Translations under genes and position numbers: made by a program
Shown: in pieces, positions 46,077 through 54,124 of the stretch
Layout of the letters: every line of letters starts with the position of its first letter
Numbering within the stretch: the first letter of the stretch is position 1
From: Sulfurimonas gotlandica GD1
GTDB taxonomy: Bacteria > Campylobacterota > Campylobacteria > Campylobacterales > Sulfurimonadaceae
Direction of reading: 5' to 3'
NCBI RefSeq assembly: GCF_000242915.1
Contig: NZ_AFRZ01000001.1
Coordinates: 186,001 to 250,000, forward strand
DNA length: 64,000 bases
The notes under the pieces: model-generated
Databases searched by the model: none
Seen by the model: the letters and a program-made list of their open reading frames with translations, nothing else
Told to the model about the DNA's origin: nothing

Positions 46077-46117
46077 ATTATAGAGATGACACTCAAGTGA
46101 CAAATACAAAGTAGAAT
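46077..46117 (+). promoter_or_regulatory. TGACA-N6-TGACA operator and divergent promoters
   Basis: TGACACTCAAGTGACA (46087-46102) holds two TGACA boxes 11 bp apart. On the plus strand a -10 box TAGAAT (46112-46117) begins 10 bases after the operator ends. On the minus strand TATAAT (46077-46082) faces the OmpR-type regulator gene. The same operator and spacing occur at 48768 and 50559. Confidence 0.7.
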
Positions 46118-46145
46118 TCTAAACATAACTATTAGGAATTAAATT

Positions 46146-46643
46146 ATGATTACAAAGAAAATAGAAAATGTAAAAAATATTGTACGTAATTATAATGTAC
46201 TAATAGTTGAAGATGACTCTTTTATACGTGAACAATTGTCACGAATTTTAAAAAAACTATTTAAAGAGATATATATAGCGGTGGATGGTAAGGATGGACT
46301 TAGTAAATATAAAGAGAATAAGAATAATATACATATAATAATAACAGACTTAAATATGCCTCATATTGGCGGATTACAAATGATAGAATATATAAAAGAA
46401 ATTGATAAAGATATTCCGATTTTAATTTTATCTGCACATTCAGAATCTCATTTCTTTATGAAGAGTATCAGATTAGGTGTAGATGGATACCTACAAAAAC
46501 CTCTAGACTCAGACTTGCTCATGGATTTAATAAAAAAAGTTGTTTTAAAGAAGAAACTTCAAGATGACTTACTAGAGAGCACTAACTTTTTAAATCAATA
46601 TAAAGAAGCAGCTGATGAGAGTGCTGTCGTTTCAAAAACTTGA
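46146..46643 (+). CDS. REC domain, front part of a frameshifted REC-PAS-EAL protein
   Basis: This 165-residue frame holds a complete receiver (VEDDSFIREQ; D68 in IIITDLNMPHIGG; YLQKPLDS) and a linker ending ADESAVVSKT, where it meets TGA. The next frame continues DIYGNITYINQKF. Joining them by skipping one T at about 46640 gives the normal linker-to-PAS sequence seen in relatives (ASAYVSKSDLNGDITYVN in the gene at 2485). So this and the next entry were, or are, one protein of about 660 residues. RBS TTAGGAATTAAATT. Driven by the TGACA operator at 46087. Confidence 0.75.
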   Translation: MITKKIENVKNIVRNYNVLIVEDDSFIREQLSRILKKLFKEIYIAVDGKDGLSKYKENKNNIHIIITDLNMPHIGGLQMIEYIKEIDKDIPILILSAHSESHFFMKSIRLGVDGYLQKPLDSDLLMDLIKKVVLKKKLQDDLLESTNFLNQYKEAADESAVVSKT

Positions 46644-48129
46644 CATTTATGGAAATATCACTTATATAAATCAAAAGTTTTGTGATATATCTGGATATAA
46701 GAAAGAATATTTAATAGGAAAAAAACATAATATATTAAGACATCCTAAAAACAGTTCTTCTCTTTATAAAGAGATCTGGAATACTATAAAAATAGAAAAT
46801 AGAACATGGCATGGTACCATTATGAATAAAGACAAATACGATAATAGTTTCTATATGGATACAATGATAAAACCAATATTTGATACTCAGAAAAATGTAA
46901 TAGAATATATATCATTACAACATGATATTAGTGATGTTATATCTCCTAGACGACTATTAAATGACTTCATTAACAATTCTGTTGAACCCATGGTTGTGAT
47001 GATGGAAATAGAACATTTTGGCGATATTGAAAAGTACTATGGAATTGAGATATCCGAAAAAATAGAAAAAAAGTTTGAAACTGATTTTTTTGATCTTTTA
47101 CCAAATCATTGTGAATTTGATAAAATATACTCATCAGGTTATGGGGTATATGCCTTGGCTCAAGATAAAACAAAATCTACGTATACTACAAATGAAATAA
47201 TTGCCAACATACATATACTACAAAATGATATATTAAATACTACACTTCATATCGATATGTTTGAATATGATATATCTGTTGTGATTAGTATGGCATATGG
47301 TGAAGATGCTCTTTTAAATGCACGACATGGATTGATGTATTTAAAAAATAATAACAAACGTTTTACTTTAGCAAATGGCCTTAGTAAAGAAGAATCTCGA
47401 AAATCTCAAAAAAACCTTGAAATTCTAACCATGATAAGAAAAGCTATTAATAGTTTAAATATAGTCTCTCTCTTTCAACCTATTATAAATAACAAAACTA
47501 AAAATGTTGAGAAGTATGAATCTTTAGTGAGACTTATTGATGAAAATGGAAAAGTAATAAGTCCTTTTTATTTCTTAGATACAGCAAAAAAGGGACAATA
47601 CTATTCTCAAATCACATCGATTGTTTTAGATAATTCTTTTTTAGCACTCAATAATACAGATGCAGATATATCAATAAATTTATCAATTTTAGATATAGAA
47701 AAAAAAGCTACAAGAGAAAAGATATACTCACTTTTAGAAAAACATAATAAGCATCTACATAGGCTAGTATTTGAATTATTAGAAGATGAAGCAGTTAAAG
47801 ATTTTGATTTAGTTAAGTCTTTCATACATAATGTTAAAACAATGGGAGTTAAGATAGCTATAGACGATTTTGGTGTTGGTTATTCAAACTTTGAAAGACT
47901 TCTCGAGTATCAACCAGATATCTTAAAAATAGATGGTAGTTTAATTAAAAATATAGATAAGAATCCTCTTAGTTTCAATATAGTAGAGACTATTGTAGCT
48001 TTCGCCAAAAAAGAACATATTCTGACAGTAGCAGAATATGTTGAGAATGAAGATATCTTTAATATCTTAAATGACTTAGGGATTGATTATTCTCAAGGAT
48101 ACTACTTTGGCAAACCTAGTGCTTTATAA
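46615..48129 (+). CDS. PAS - degenerate GGDEF - EAL phosphodiesterase, back part of a frameshifted gene
   Basis: From residue 9 this 504-residue frame is a PAS domain (DIYGNITYINQKFCDISGYK), then a GGDEF-like region (100-250) whose loop reads SSGYGVYALAQ, not a cyclase. The EAL domain (260-504) reads KYESLVRLIDENGK, FELLEDEAV, DDFGVGYSNFERLL and ILKIDGSLI. The EAL triplet is ESL but the catalytic Glu and metal ligands remain, so phosphodiesterase activity is plausible. The ATG at 46615 is inside the upstream frame and is not a convincing independent start. Close in layout to the protein at 2485-4827. Confidence 0.78.
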   Translation: MRVLSFQKLDIYGNITYINQKFCDISGYKKEYLIGKKHNILRHPKNSSSLYKEIWNTIKIENRTWHGTIMNKDKYDNSFYMDTMIKPIFDTQKNVIEYISLQHDISDVISPRRLLNDFINNSVEPMVVMMEIEHFGDIEKYYGIEISEKIEKKFETDFFDLLPNHCEFDKIYSSGYGVYALAQDKTKSTYTTNEIIANIHILQNDILNTTLHIDMFEYDISVVISMAYGEDALLNARHGLMYLKNNNKRFTLANGLSKEESRKSQKNLEILTMIRKAINSLNIVSLFQPIINNKTKNVEKYESLVRLIDENGKVISPFYFLDTAKKGQYYSQITSIVLDNSFLALNNTDADISINLSILDIEKKATREKIYSLLEKHNKHLHRLVFELLEDEAVKDFDLVKSFIHNVKTMGVKIAIDDFGVGYSNFERLLEYQPDILKIDGSLIKNIDKNPLSFNIVETIVAFAKKEHILTVAEYVENEDIFNILNDLGIDYSQGYYFGKPSAL

Positions 48130-48155
48130 ATAAAAAACTACACAAAGGCGATATA

Positions 48156-48698
48156 ATGACTGCAACTATAGAAAACTTTAATGATATTTCACATTTATTG
48201 AGAAAGAATGCTAATTTACTTATAGCTGAAGATAATAAAGATATAAGAGAGCAGCTTCACAGATCTGTTGATAAATTTTTTCCAAATGTATTTGTTGCAT
48301 CTGATGGCCAAGAGGCATTAGAGATTTTCTTAAAAGAAGATATTAATATTTTACTCACAGATATAAATATGCCTAGGATGAATGGAGTAGAGCTTGTAGA
48401 AAATATTTTATCAGTTAATGAAGATATCTTTATTATAGTCTTATCTGCCCATAACAATTCAGATATGCTTATCGAACTTATAAATTTAGGTGTAAATAAT
48501 TTTTTGCCAAAGCCAATAGATATGGCGATGATGGCAAAGTTCTTTTACAATGCTTGCTTACAGTTAAAAAGCACTTTAAAACTAAAAGATGACACACTTA
48601 CACTAGAAGAACTAGAAAAACTAGAAGAACTACAGATTCTTTTAGAGGATGAGTTGATAGATTATTCAAGGATAGATAGTCTCGGTAGTGTTCAATAA
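48156..48698 (+). CDS. stand-alone receiver protein, C-terminus altered by repeat
   Basis: The 180-residue product has a full receiver (IAEDNKDIREQ; D69 in LLTDINMPRMNG; FLPKPIDM) and a Glu- and Leu-rich helical tail (LTLEELEKLEELQILLEDEL). The last residues SLGSVQ are encoded by the 28-bp IS-end-like repeat, so the native C-terminus was cut and replaced. It starts 26 bp after the EAL gene and belongs to the same unit. With no output domain, it may work as a phosphate relay for neighbours. Confidence 0.8.
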   Translation: MTATIENFNDISHLLRKNANLLIAEDNKDIREQLHRSVDKFFPNVFVASDGQEALEIFLKEDINILLTDINMPRMNGVELVENILSVNEDIFIIVLSAHNNSDMLIELINLGVNNFLPKPIDMAMMAKFFYNACLQLKSTLKLKDDTLTLEELEKLEELQILLEDELIDYSRIDSLGSVQ

Positions 48699-48711
48699 TC
48701 TGTGCCAGCAT
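48684..48711 (+). repeat. 28-bp solo IS-end-like repeat, copy 2
   Basis: Same sequence as 33599-33626 with one change (GTGCCA for GTGTCA), same orientation. It supplies the stop codon of the receiver gene at 48156. No second end or transposase is nearby. Confidence 0.6.
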
Positions 48712-48767
48712 ATAAAAGTTTAGTAAAAATATTTACTATATCTTTTTATCCATAAAGATTATAGACA

Positions 48768-48798
48768 TGACACTCAAGTGACAAATATTAAGTAAAGT
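48768..48798 (+). promoter_or_regulatory. TGACA-N6-TGACA operator with -10 box
   Basis: TGACACTCAAGTGACA (48768-48783) is identical to the site at 46087. A -10-like TAAAGT (48793-48798) again begins 10 bases after the operator end. It lies 43 bp before the DUF3050 gene start. Confidence 0.68.
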
Positions 48799-48826
48799 TC
48801 TCCCTTTAAAACAAAAGGATTATATA

Positions 48827-49612
48827 TTGACAACTTTCCCACTTGAAAATGTGAAAAAATTAAGAAAAGAACTTGCAGCCCACCCTGTGTATGCTGCTGT
48901 TACAGATATGCAAGATTTAACAATCTTCATGCAACATCATAGTTACGCTGTTTGGGACTTTATGTCATTGGTAAAATATTTACAAAATGTTATTGCTCCA
49001 GCAAGTACACCTTGGCTCCCATTTGGTGATGCACAAGTGCAACGTTTTATTAACGACATCGTTCTTGCAGAAGAATCAGATGAAGGTATCCCACTTGAAG
49101 ATGGGACAACAACATATACAAGCCATTTTAATTTATATGCACAAGCTATGGAAGAGGTTAAAACTGGAAGTAGTGATTTTATTAGAGAGTTTGTTTCTAA
49201 AGTCGCTTCTGACTCTTTACGCGCAGCAAAACAAACAACATCTATACCTTTGCCAGCAAAAGAGTTTATGCAAACAACATTTAGCTTTATAGATAGTGAT
49301 AAACCACATGTTATAGCCGCCGCATTTGCTTTAGGAAGAGAACATATTATCCCAGAAATGTTTCGTTCTCTTCTTGATAAAATGAATATATCCAGAGCAG
49401 AAGCTGGAGTATTTCATTACTATTTAGACCGTCATATAGAACTTGATGGAGACCATCATGGCCCAATGTCTATGCGAATGTTAGAATTATTATGTGAAAA
49501 TGATGAAACTAAGGTTGCCCAAGCAGAAGCTGCTGCCCTAGATGCGATAAAAGCCCGAATTAAATTTTGGGATGGTGTATTATTGGCGATAGAGAGTAAT
49601 AAGAAAGAATAG
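48827..49612 (+). CDS. DUF3050 protein (haem-oxygenase-like fold)
   Basis: The 261-residue product matches the DUF3050 pattern: LRKELAAHPVYAAV, then FMQHHSYAVWDFMSLVKYLQ, PWLPFGDAQVQRFINDIVLA, EESDEG, and SHFNLYAQAMEEV. A late HYYLDRHIELDGDHHGP supplies further His and Glu residues. The family has a helical haem-oxygenase-like fold, and the spread of His, Glu and Asp ligands suggests a diiron oxidase or oxygenase. No reaction is established. The start is TTG with AAAAGGATTATATA ahead. It is the only non-signalling enzyme in this part of the cluster, yet it shares the TGACA operator, so it may be a true output of the circuit. Confidence 0.75.
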   Translation: MTTFPLENVKKLRKELAAHPVYAAVTDMQDLTIFMQHHSYAVWDFMSLVKYLQNVIAPASTPWLPFGDAQVQRFINDIVLAEESDEGIPLEDGTTTYTSHFNLYAQAMEEVKTGSSDFIREFVSKVASDSLRAAKQTTSIPLPAKEFMQTTFSFIDSDKPHVIAAAFALGREHIIPEMFRSLLDKMNISRAEAGVFHYYLDRHIELDGDHHGPMSMRMLELLCENDETKVAQAEAAALDAIKARIKFWDGVLLAIESNKKE

Positions 49613-49728
49613 GAAGAGAATTTTTTACACTCTCCTCTCTCTCCACTCCATCAATAAAGATCTTAAATCTATTACAATTAGATCAATTTCATTATGTGTT
49701 TCTTCTAGCTCTTGAAAATCATCTTCAA

Positions 49729-50313
49729 TCAAGTGTTGTATTTGTTCTTGAAGATAAGCATACGAAATGATTTTTCTAACTCTTGGTTTTTATTGTGAAG
49801 CTCTTTATTTTTAGAAGCAAGTTCTTTATTCTGTATATCAAGCTGCATATTTAAATCTTCTACTACTTGAATATGAGATTCTACAAATTTATTGTTCGTA
49901 ATTGCCTGTGCTACTTTGTATAAAACCTTTATCAATTTTAGATTTTCTATAGGTTTAGTCACATAACCATCTATGCCAAGGTCGAGTGCAGAAGAAAGAA
50001 ATTCTACCTCGTTATGGGCGGTTATTATAACAATAAACTGCTCGTGATTCATTGCTCGTATCTTTTTACTCATAGCTATACCATTGAGTTTTGGCATATT
50101 AATGTCACTAATAATTAAATCATAAGGTTTAGCATTTTCTTTTTCATACGCTATATATTTATCAAATCCAGCTTGACCATCATATTCGGTATCTACTTTT
50201 TTAAAATAGTTTTCTAACAGTTCAGATGTATCTTCCATTAGAGATATGTCATTTTGCACATAAAGAACACTTAAGTCATGTGTAAGTTCTTTTAGTAGTT
50301 TTATATTTATCAT
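49729..50313 (-). CDS. stand-alone receiver protein with C-terminal frameshift
   Basis: The 194-residue frame has a receiver with D70 in LIISDINMPKLNG and VTKPIEN, though the acidic pocket is VQND rather than VEDD. A long coiled coil (160-185) follows, then it ends FKNKYNT. In the -1 frame the sequence continues sensibly as SYAYLQEQIQHLIEDDFQEL and then to RSLLMEWRERRV with a stop at 49625. So a one-base loss near 49755-49775 probably removed a 48-residue tail, or the base call is wrong. It is served by the left-facing half of the palindromic promoter at 50480-50544. Confidence 0.72.
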   Translation of the reverse strand: MINIKLLKELTHDLSVLYVQNDISLMEDTSELLENYFKKVDTEYDGQAGFDKYIAYEKENAKPYDLIISDINMPKLNGIAMSKKIRAMNHEQFIVIITAHNEVEFLSSALDLGIDGYVTKPIENLKLIKVLYKVAQAITNNKFVESHIQVVEDLNMQLDIQNKELASKNKELHNKNQELEKSFRMLIFKNKYNT

Positions 50314-50479
50314 TTTATTTCCATATACCTAGATTTACTCTAAAACAAACACCATCATAAACATTAAATACTTCTATACTGGCTCTCCTAAATATTCTTC
50401 TGCAACCTTGTACAAGTTACCCTCATCAATATTAAAAATGCTAAAAGCGTTACCAACAAATGAAGCACTTACGATAAAT

Positions 50480-50544
50480 GTGCTTTATTATACCTACTTA
50501 GTGTTGCAAGTTTGTTGCAACACTAAGTAGGTATAATAAAGCAC
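50480..50544. promoter_or_regulatory. 30-bp perfect palindrome, two-way TTGCAAC promoter
   Basis: Arms 50480-50509 and 50515-50544 are exact reverse complements around a 5-base loop. Each arm reads outward TTGCAACACTAAGTAGGTAT and on through a consensus TATAAT box 16 bases after TGCAAC. On the plus strand a second TTGCAAG half lies 11 bp before. One arm points to the receiver gene at 50313, the other to the CHASE-GGDEF gene at 50624. It could also form a strong hairpin. Confidence 0.7.
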
Positions 50545-50558
50545 CCTTCATTGTAGTA

Positions 50559-50589
50559 TGACACTAAAGTGACAATATTATATTAAAAT
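50559..50589 (+). promoter_or_regulatory. TGACA-N6-TGACA operator with -10 box
   Basis: TGACACTAAAGTGACA (50559-50574) differs by one inner base from the other two sites. TAAAAT (50584-50589) begins exactly 10 bases after the operator. It lies 15 bp downstream of the palindromic promoter, so the gene at 50624 has both operator types. Confidence 0.68.
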
Positions 50590-50623
50590 AATAAACTAAA
50601 ATAAAGCAGACGGAGGAGCTTTC

Positions 50624-52456
50624 ATGTTCAAGTTACGCAGTAAAAAAGTATTAAATCTTATTCTATTTATTGGTTTTCTCCTAAGTATTATGTCGGGTTG
50701 GTATATATATCAGTACTATGACCAAGAAAAAAAACTTAATGCAGAACTAAAAAGTCATGAAGTACTTATCCTCATAAAAAACCGTATGGCAGCATATGAA
50801 CAAGTTTTAAAAAGTGGTATTGGTTTATTTAAAGCTTCTCCAAATATATCTCGTAAACAATGGGCTATATTTGTAAATGAGCACAAACTAGATGAAAACT
50901 TCAAAGGGATACAAGGTTTTGGTTATTCAGAAGTCGTTTTGCCAGAAAATAAGACAAAGCATGAAGAACGCATAAAAAAAGAAGGCTTTAATAACTTCAA
51001 AATCCATCCAGCTGGGCAAAGAGAGTTATACACTTCAATCGTATATTTAGAGCCATTTGACGAACGTAATACTAGAGCTTTTGGATACGACATGTTCTCC
51101 GAAAAAGTTCGTAATAAAGCTATGTCAAAAGCAATAACAAGTGGGAATGCAACACTCTCAGGAAAAATCACACTCGTTCAAGAATTTGATACAGATATAC
51201 AAGCTGGATTTTTGATGTACCTCCCCTTATATAAAAAGAATACCAAATTAGACACTCAAGAAGAGAGAATGTCAGCCATCAAAGGTTTTGTTTATGCACC
51301 ATTTCGTGCAGATGACCTAATGCATGGTATTTTAGGAAGTGAGTTACATTCTATTGATTTTACGATTTATGATGGTAGTATAGTTACTAATGAAAACGTT
51401 CTATACAACTCAGGTACTAAGAATAAATCCAAAACACTATTTAAAAAAGTAGAGCTTCCTATAAATGGACATACTTGGACTATAGTATTTACAATTAAGG
51501 AATCATTAAAAGATAGTAGTATCTTTATAATTATGATTATTCCATTTTTTATTCTTATGCTAACGTACTTACTTTATATATTAATAAAATCATTCATTAG
51601 AACTCAAGAGGATGCTCAAAGTATTGCAGAGGTACTTACAAAAGATTTGAAACTATCTCAAGAGAGACTTCAATTCTCACTTGAAGGTACTGGCGATGGT
51701 TTATGGGATTGGAATCTAAAAACGAATGAGGTCTTTTTCTCAAAATCATGGAAAGAAATGTTGGGGTTTGAGGAAGATGAAATAGACTCTAGTTTGGATG
51801 AGTGGAAAAAGAGAGTTCATCCAAAAGATTTAGAACAAGTATATGCAGACCTAATCGCACATACTGAAGGCAAAAGTGATAACTACAAAAATGAACATAG
51901 AGTTATATGTAAAGATGGTTCATATAAATGGATACTTGATAGGGGTATGGTAGTAAGTTACGACACTGATGGTACACCTTTGAGAATGGTAGGCTCACAT
52001 AGTGATATATCTGAACGTAAAGAGTCTCAATTGAGAATTGAGGCACTTTCTATAACAGACACATTAACACAATTGTATAATCGTTTAAAATTAGACGAAA
52101 TATTTTCTATGAAATTAGCAACTGCGCGAAGGTATAATACAGCCTTCTCTGTCATCATCATAGATATTGATTACTTTAAAAATGTAAATGATACTTGGGG
52201 ACATCAAGCTGGTGATGATGTCTTAAAGGAGTTTGCAAACATTCTAAAAAATAATGCAAGAGAAACAGATGTTATTGGTAGATGGGGAGGAGAGGAATTT
52301 TTAATCTTATCATCAGACACAGACCTAAATGGTGCAGTTGAATTATCTGAAAAATTAAGAGAAATTATCTCTTTATTTAAATTTTCATTTGCAGAGCATA
52401 AAACTGCGAGTTTTGGAGTGAGTTCCCACCATGTAGGTGTAGAAGTAAAGGAATAA
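50624..52456 (+). CDS. CHASE - PAS - GGDEF diguanylate cyclase, C-terminus shortened
   Basis: The 610-residue product has TM helices at about 9-30 and 300-322 around a periplasmic CHASE domain (IKNRMAAYEQVLKSGIGLFK, then GIQGFGYSEVV, and IVYLEPFDERNTRAFGYDM). PAS_3 follows (about 350-470: GTGDGLWDWNLKTNEVFFS), then GGDEF (480-610) with RWGGEEFLIL, metal Asp in IIIDIDYFKNVND and the RETD inhibitory site. The normal last 30-35 residues (the AD-x2-LY-x-AK segment) are absent: it ends TASFGVSSHHVGVEVKE. The catalytic core is intact, but the missing helix may weaken it. RBS CGGAGGAGC. Two operators upstream. Confidence 0.84.
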   Translation: MFKLRSKKVLNLILFIGFLLSIMSGWYIYQYYDQEKKLNAELKSHEVLILIKNRMAAYEQVLKSGIGLFKASPNISRKQWAIFVNEHKLDENFKGIQGFGYSEVVLPENKTKHEERIKKEGFNNFKIHPAGQRELYTSIVYLEPFDERNTRAFGYDMFSEKVRNKAMSKAITSGNATLSGKITLVQEFDTDIQAGFLMYLPLYKKNTKLDTQEERMSAIKGFVYAPFRADDLMHGILGSELHSIDFTIYDGSIVTNENVLYNSGTKNKSKTLFKKVELPINGHTWTIVFTIKESLKDSSIFIIMIIPFFILMLTYLLYILIKSFIRTQEDAQSIAEVLTKDLKLSQERLQFSLEGTGDGLWDWNLKTNEVFFSKSWKEMLGFEEDEIDSSLDEWKKRVHPKDLEQVYADLIAHTEGKSDNYKNEHRVICKDGSYKWILDRGMVVSYDTDGTPLRMVGSHSDISERKESQLRIEALSITDTLTQLYNRLKLDEIFSMKLATARRYNTAFSVIIIDIDYFKNVNDTWGHQAGDDVLKEFANILKNNARETDVIGRWGGEEFLILSSDTDLNGAVELSEKLREIISLFKFSFAEHKTASFGVSSHHVGVEVKE

Positions 52457-52573
52457 TAAATATAGACTTAATGAAAGAAATGGGTGCATATGTGAGAACA
52501 CTCCACCTTCAAGTGGAAACGTTATCAATATATAATCCTTTTTTTGCCCCATCATTTTAGTAACTTTTCATTC

Positions 52574-54124
52574 TCAACATATTCGTCTACTGTTGGAAAA
52601 TACAATTCTAAAGCAAGCACCTTTGGCATTGTTTATAACTTCAAGTCTACCATCCATCTCTTTGTTGATGATTTTTTTAGAGATGTATAGACCTAGTCCT
52701 GTACCATTAGATTGATGTTTTGTAGTGAAATATGCATTAAATATTTTTTCAATAATTTCAGTAGGTATTCCACCTGCATTATCGTTGATACTTATTTCTA
52801 TTGTAGTTCCCACTTGTTTAAGTTGTATATGTATTTCTTTCTCGTTTACGTCTTGCTGAATTAACGCGTCTTTAGCATTATTTAATATATTTATGATTGC
52901 TTGAGAAAGTGCATTAGCACTTGAATGATGACAGATAATCCCATCTTGTATATCTAAAGTACTTTGTATAGAAGCATTCATAAGAGATGGTTCTATTAAA
53001 CGAAAAGTTTTAGAAAGAATCTCTGAAACATTAAAAGGTTCATTGTCTATTTCATCTTTTGTTAAATCTCTAAAATCATCAATCGTTCGAGAAAGATAAT
53101 CTACTTGTAGAAGGGAATCATCTACAAATTCATTAAATTCTTTTTTATTTAAATCATCAAGTTCATATGAGATTTGTAGTGACTGGATGAGAAGAGCTAT
53201 CGCGTTGAGTGGTTGTCTCCATTGATGTGCAATATTACCTATCATCTCAGCAAGTGCTGCAAGACGTGAATTGTTTAAAAGTAGAATGTCTTTTTCCCTA
53301 TTTTTAAGAACTTCTTCTTCTACTCGTGAAGTCAACTCTGTATTAAAAACTCTAAGTTCTTCATTTTGTTTAGTCCTAATCGCTTGATTTTTCAAGAGTT
53401 CTTGAGAGAGTTGATTGAGGCTGTCAGCTAAACTATTTATTTCATATATAGAACTATTTACTTCACAGTTGACTCCATAGCTTTTATGTAAGGTTGATGA
53501 AAATGAAGTTAAGTACTCAATATGCTTAAGAGGCTGATAGATAATTTTATAGATTATAAATGATAAAAAGCCAATAAGTATAATTCCGGTAATATTTACC
53601 AATAGAAGTAAGTCCATCAATCTGGCATAGCCAATTTCTTTACTCATCTCTACCATTACCCATTTCTTTTTGACTGAATTACCAATAGGTTTATAACTAA
53701 AATATGAATGATTATCTTCTGTAAAAAAGAAGCCAGCATGTTTCTCTATATTTGTATACTTTTTATCAGTATTTATTTCTAGTTGTAATTCTTTATTTAC
53801 ATCTTTACGTATTGTCAAAAGTGGCATAGAGTTTTCATCAATAAGTGAGATTGATTGAATTACCTCAATAAGTGAAAACCTTCGCATAATGGATTCTATT
53901 TCACCATAATCATGAAGTAATAGATACTTTTCTAAACTAGCAGACAATTCTTTTATTATAACTTTTGAATCATGCTCAAGCTCTTCTTTTACAAAGCTAT
54001 ATTGATTATATCCAGCCAAAAAAGTGATGATAAGAAATCCAAGAAAGACTGATACTGAGGGTAATATTATCAATCTTCCAAATAAAGTTTTTGGAAGAAA
54101 AATATTTTTTATACTATCTAACAA
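52574..54124 (-). CDS. membrane sensor histidine kinase (HQWRQPL type)
   Basis: The 516-residue product has TM helices at about 17-40 and 171-195, a 130-residue periplasmic domain, a HAMP-like linker (195-250), a coiled coil, HisKA (LAEMIGNIAHQWRQPLNAIA, about 295), and HATPase_c with NILNNAKDAL, DNAGGIPTEI and GTGLGLYISKKI. Everything needed for autophosphorylation is present. It overlaps the PhnD-like binding-protein gene upstream by 11 bp. The periplasmic domain is probably contacted by that protein, so the pair senses a solute together. No dedicated regulator follows; the receivers nearby are candidates. Confidence 0.87.
   Translation of the reverse strand: MLDSIKNIFLPKTLFGRLIILPSVSVFLGFLIITFLAGYNQYSFVKEELEHDSKVIIKELSASLEKYLLLHDYGEIESIMRRFSLIEVIQSISLIDENSMPLLTIRKDVNKELQLEINTDKKYTNIEKHAGFFFTEDNHSYFSYKPIGNSVKKKWVMVEMSKEIGYARLMDLLLLVNITGIILIGFLSFIIYKIIYQPLKHIEYLTSFSSTLHKSYGVNCEVNSSIYEINSLADSLNQLSQELLKNQAIRTKQNEELRVFNTELTSRVEEEVLKNREKDILLLNNSRLAALAEMIGNIAHQWRQPLNAIALLIQSLQISYELDDLNKKEFNEFVDDSLLQVDYLSRTIDDFRDLTKDEIDNEPFNVSEILSKTFRLIEPSLMNASIQSTLDIQDGIICHHSSANALSQAIINILNNAKDALIQQDVNEKEIHIQLKQVGTTIEISINDNAGGIPTEIIEKIFNAYFTTKHQSNGTGLGLYISKKIINKEMDGRLEVINNAKGACFRIVFSNSRRIC

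Noticed and set aside
46087..46102. Reading the TGACA site as a classical Pho box (TGTCA repeats on the other strand)
   Set aside because: Period matches, but orientation relative to the -10 boxes is opposite to known Pho boxes, and no PhoB or PhoR pair is identifiable; kept only as an OmpR-type operator.
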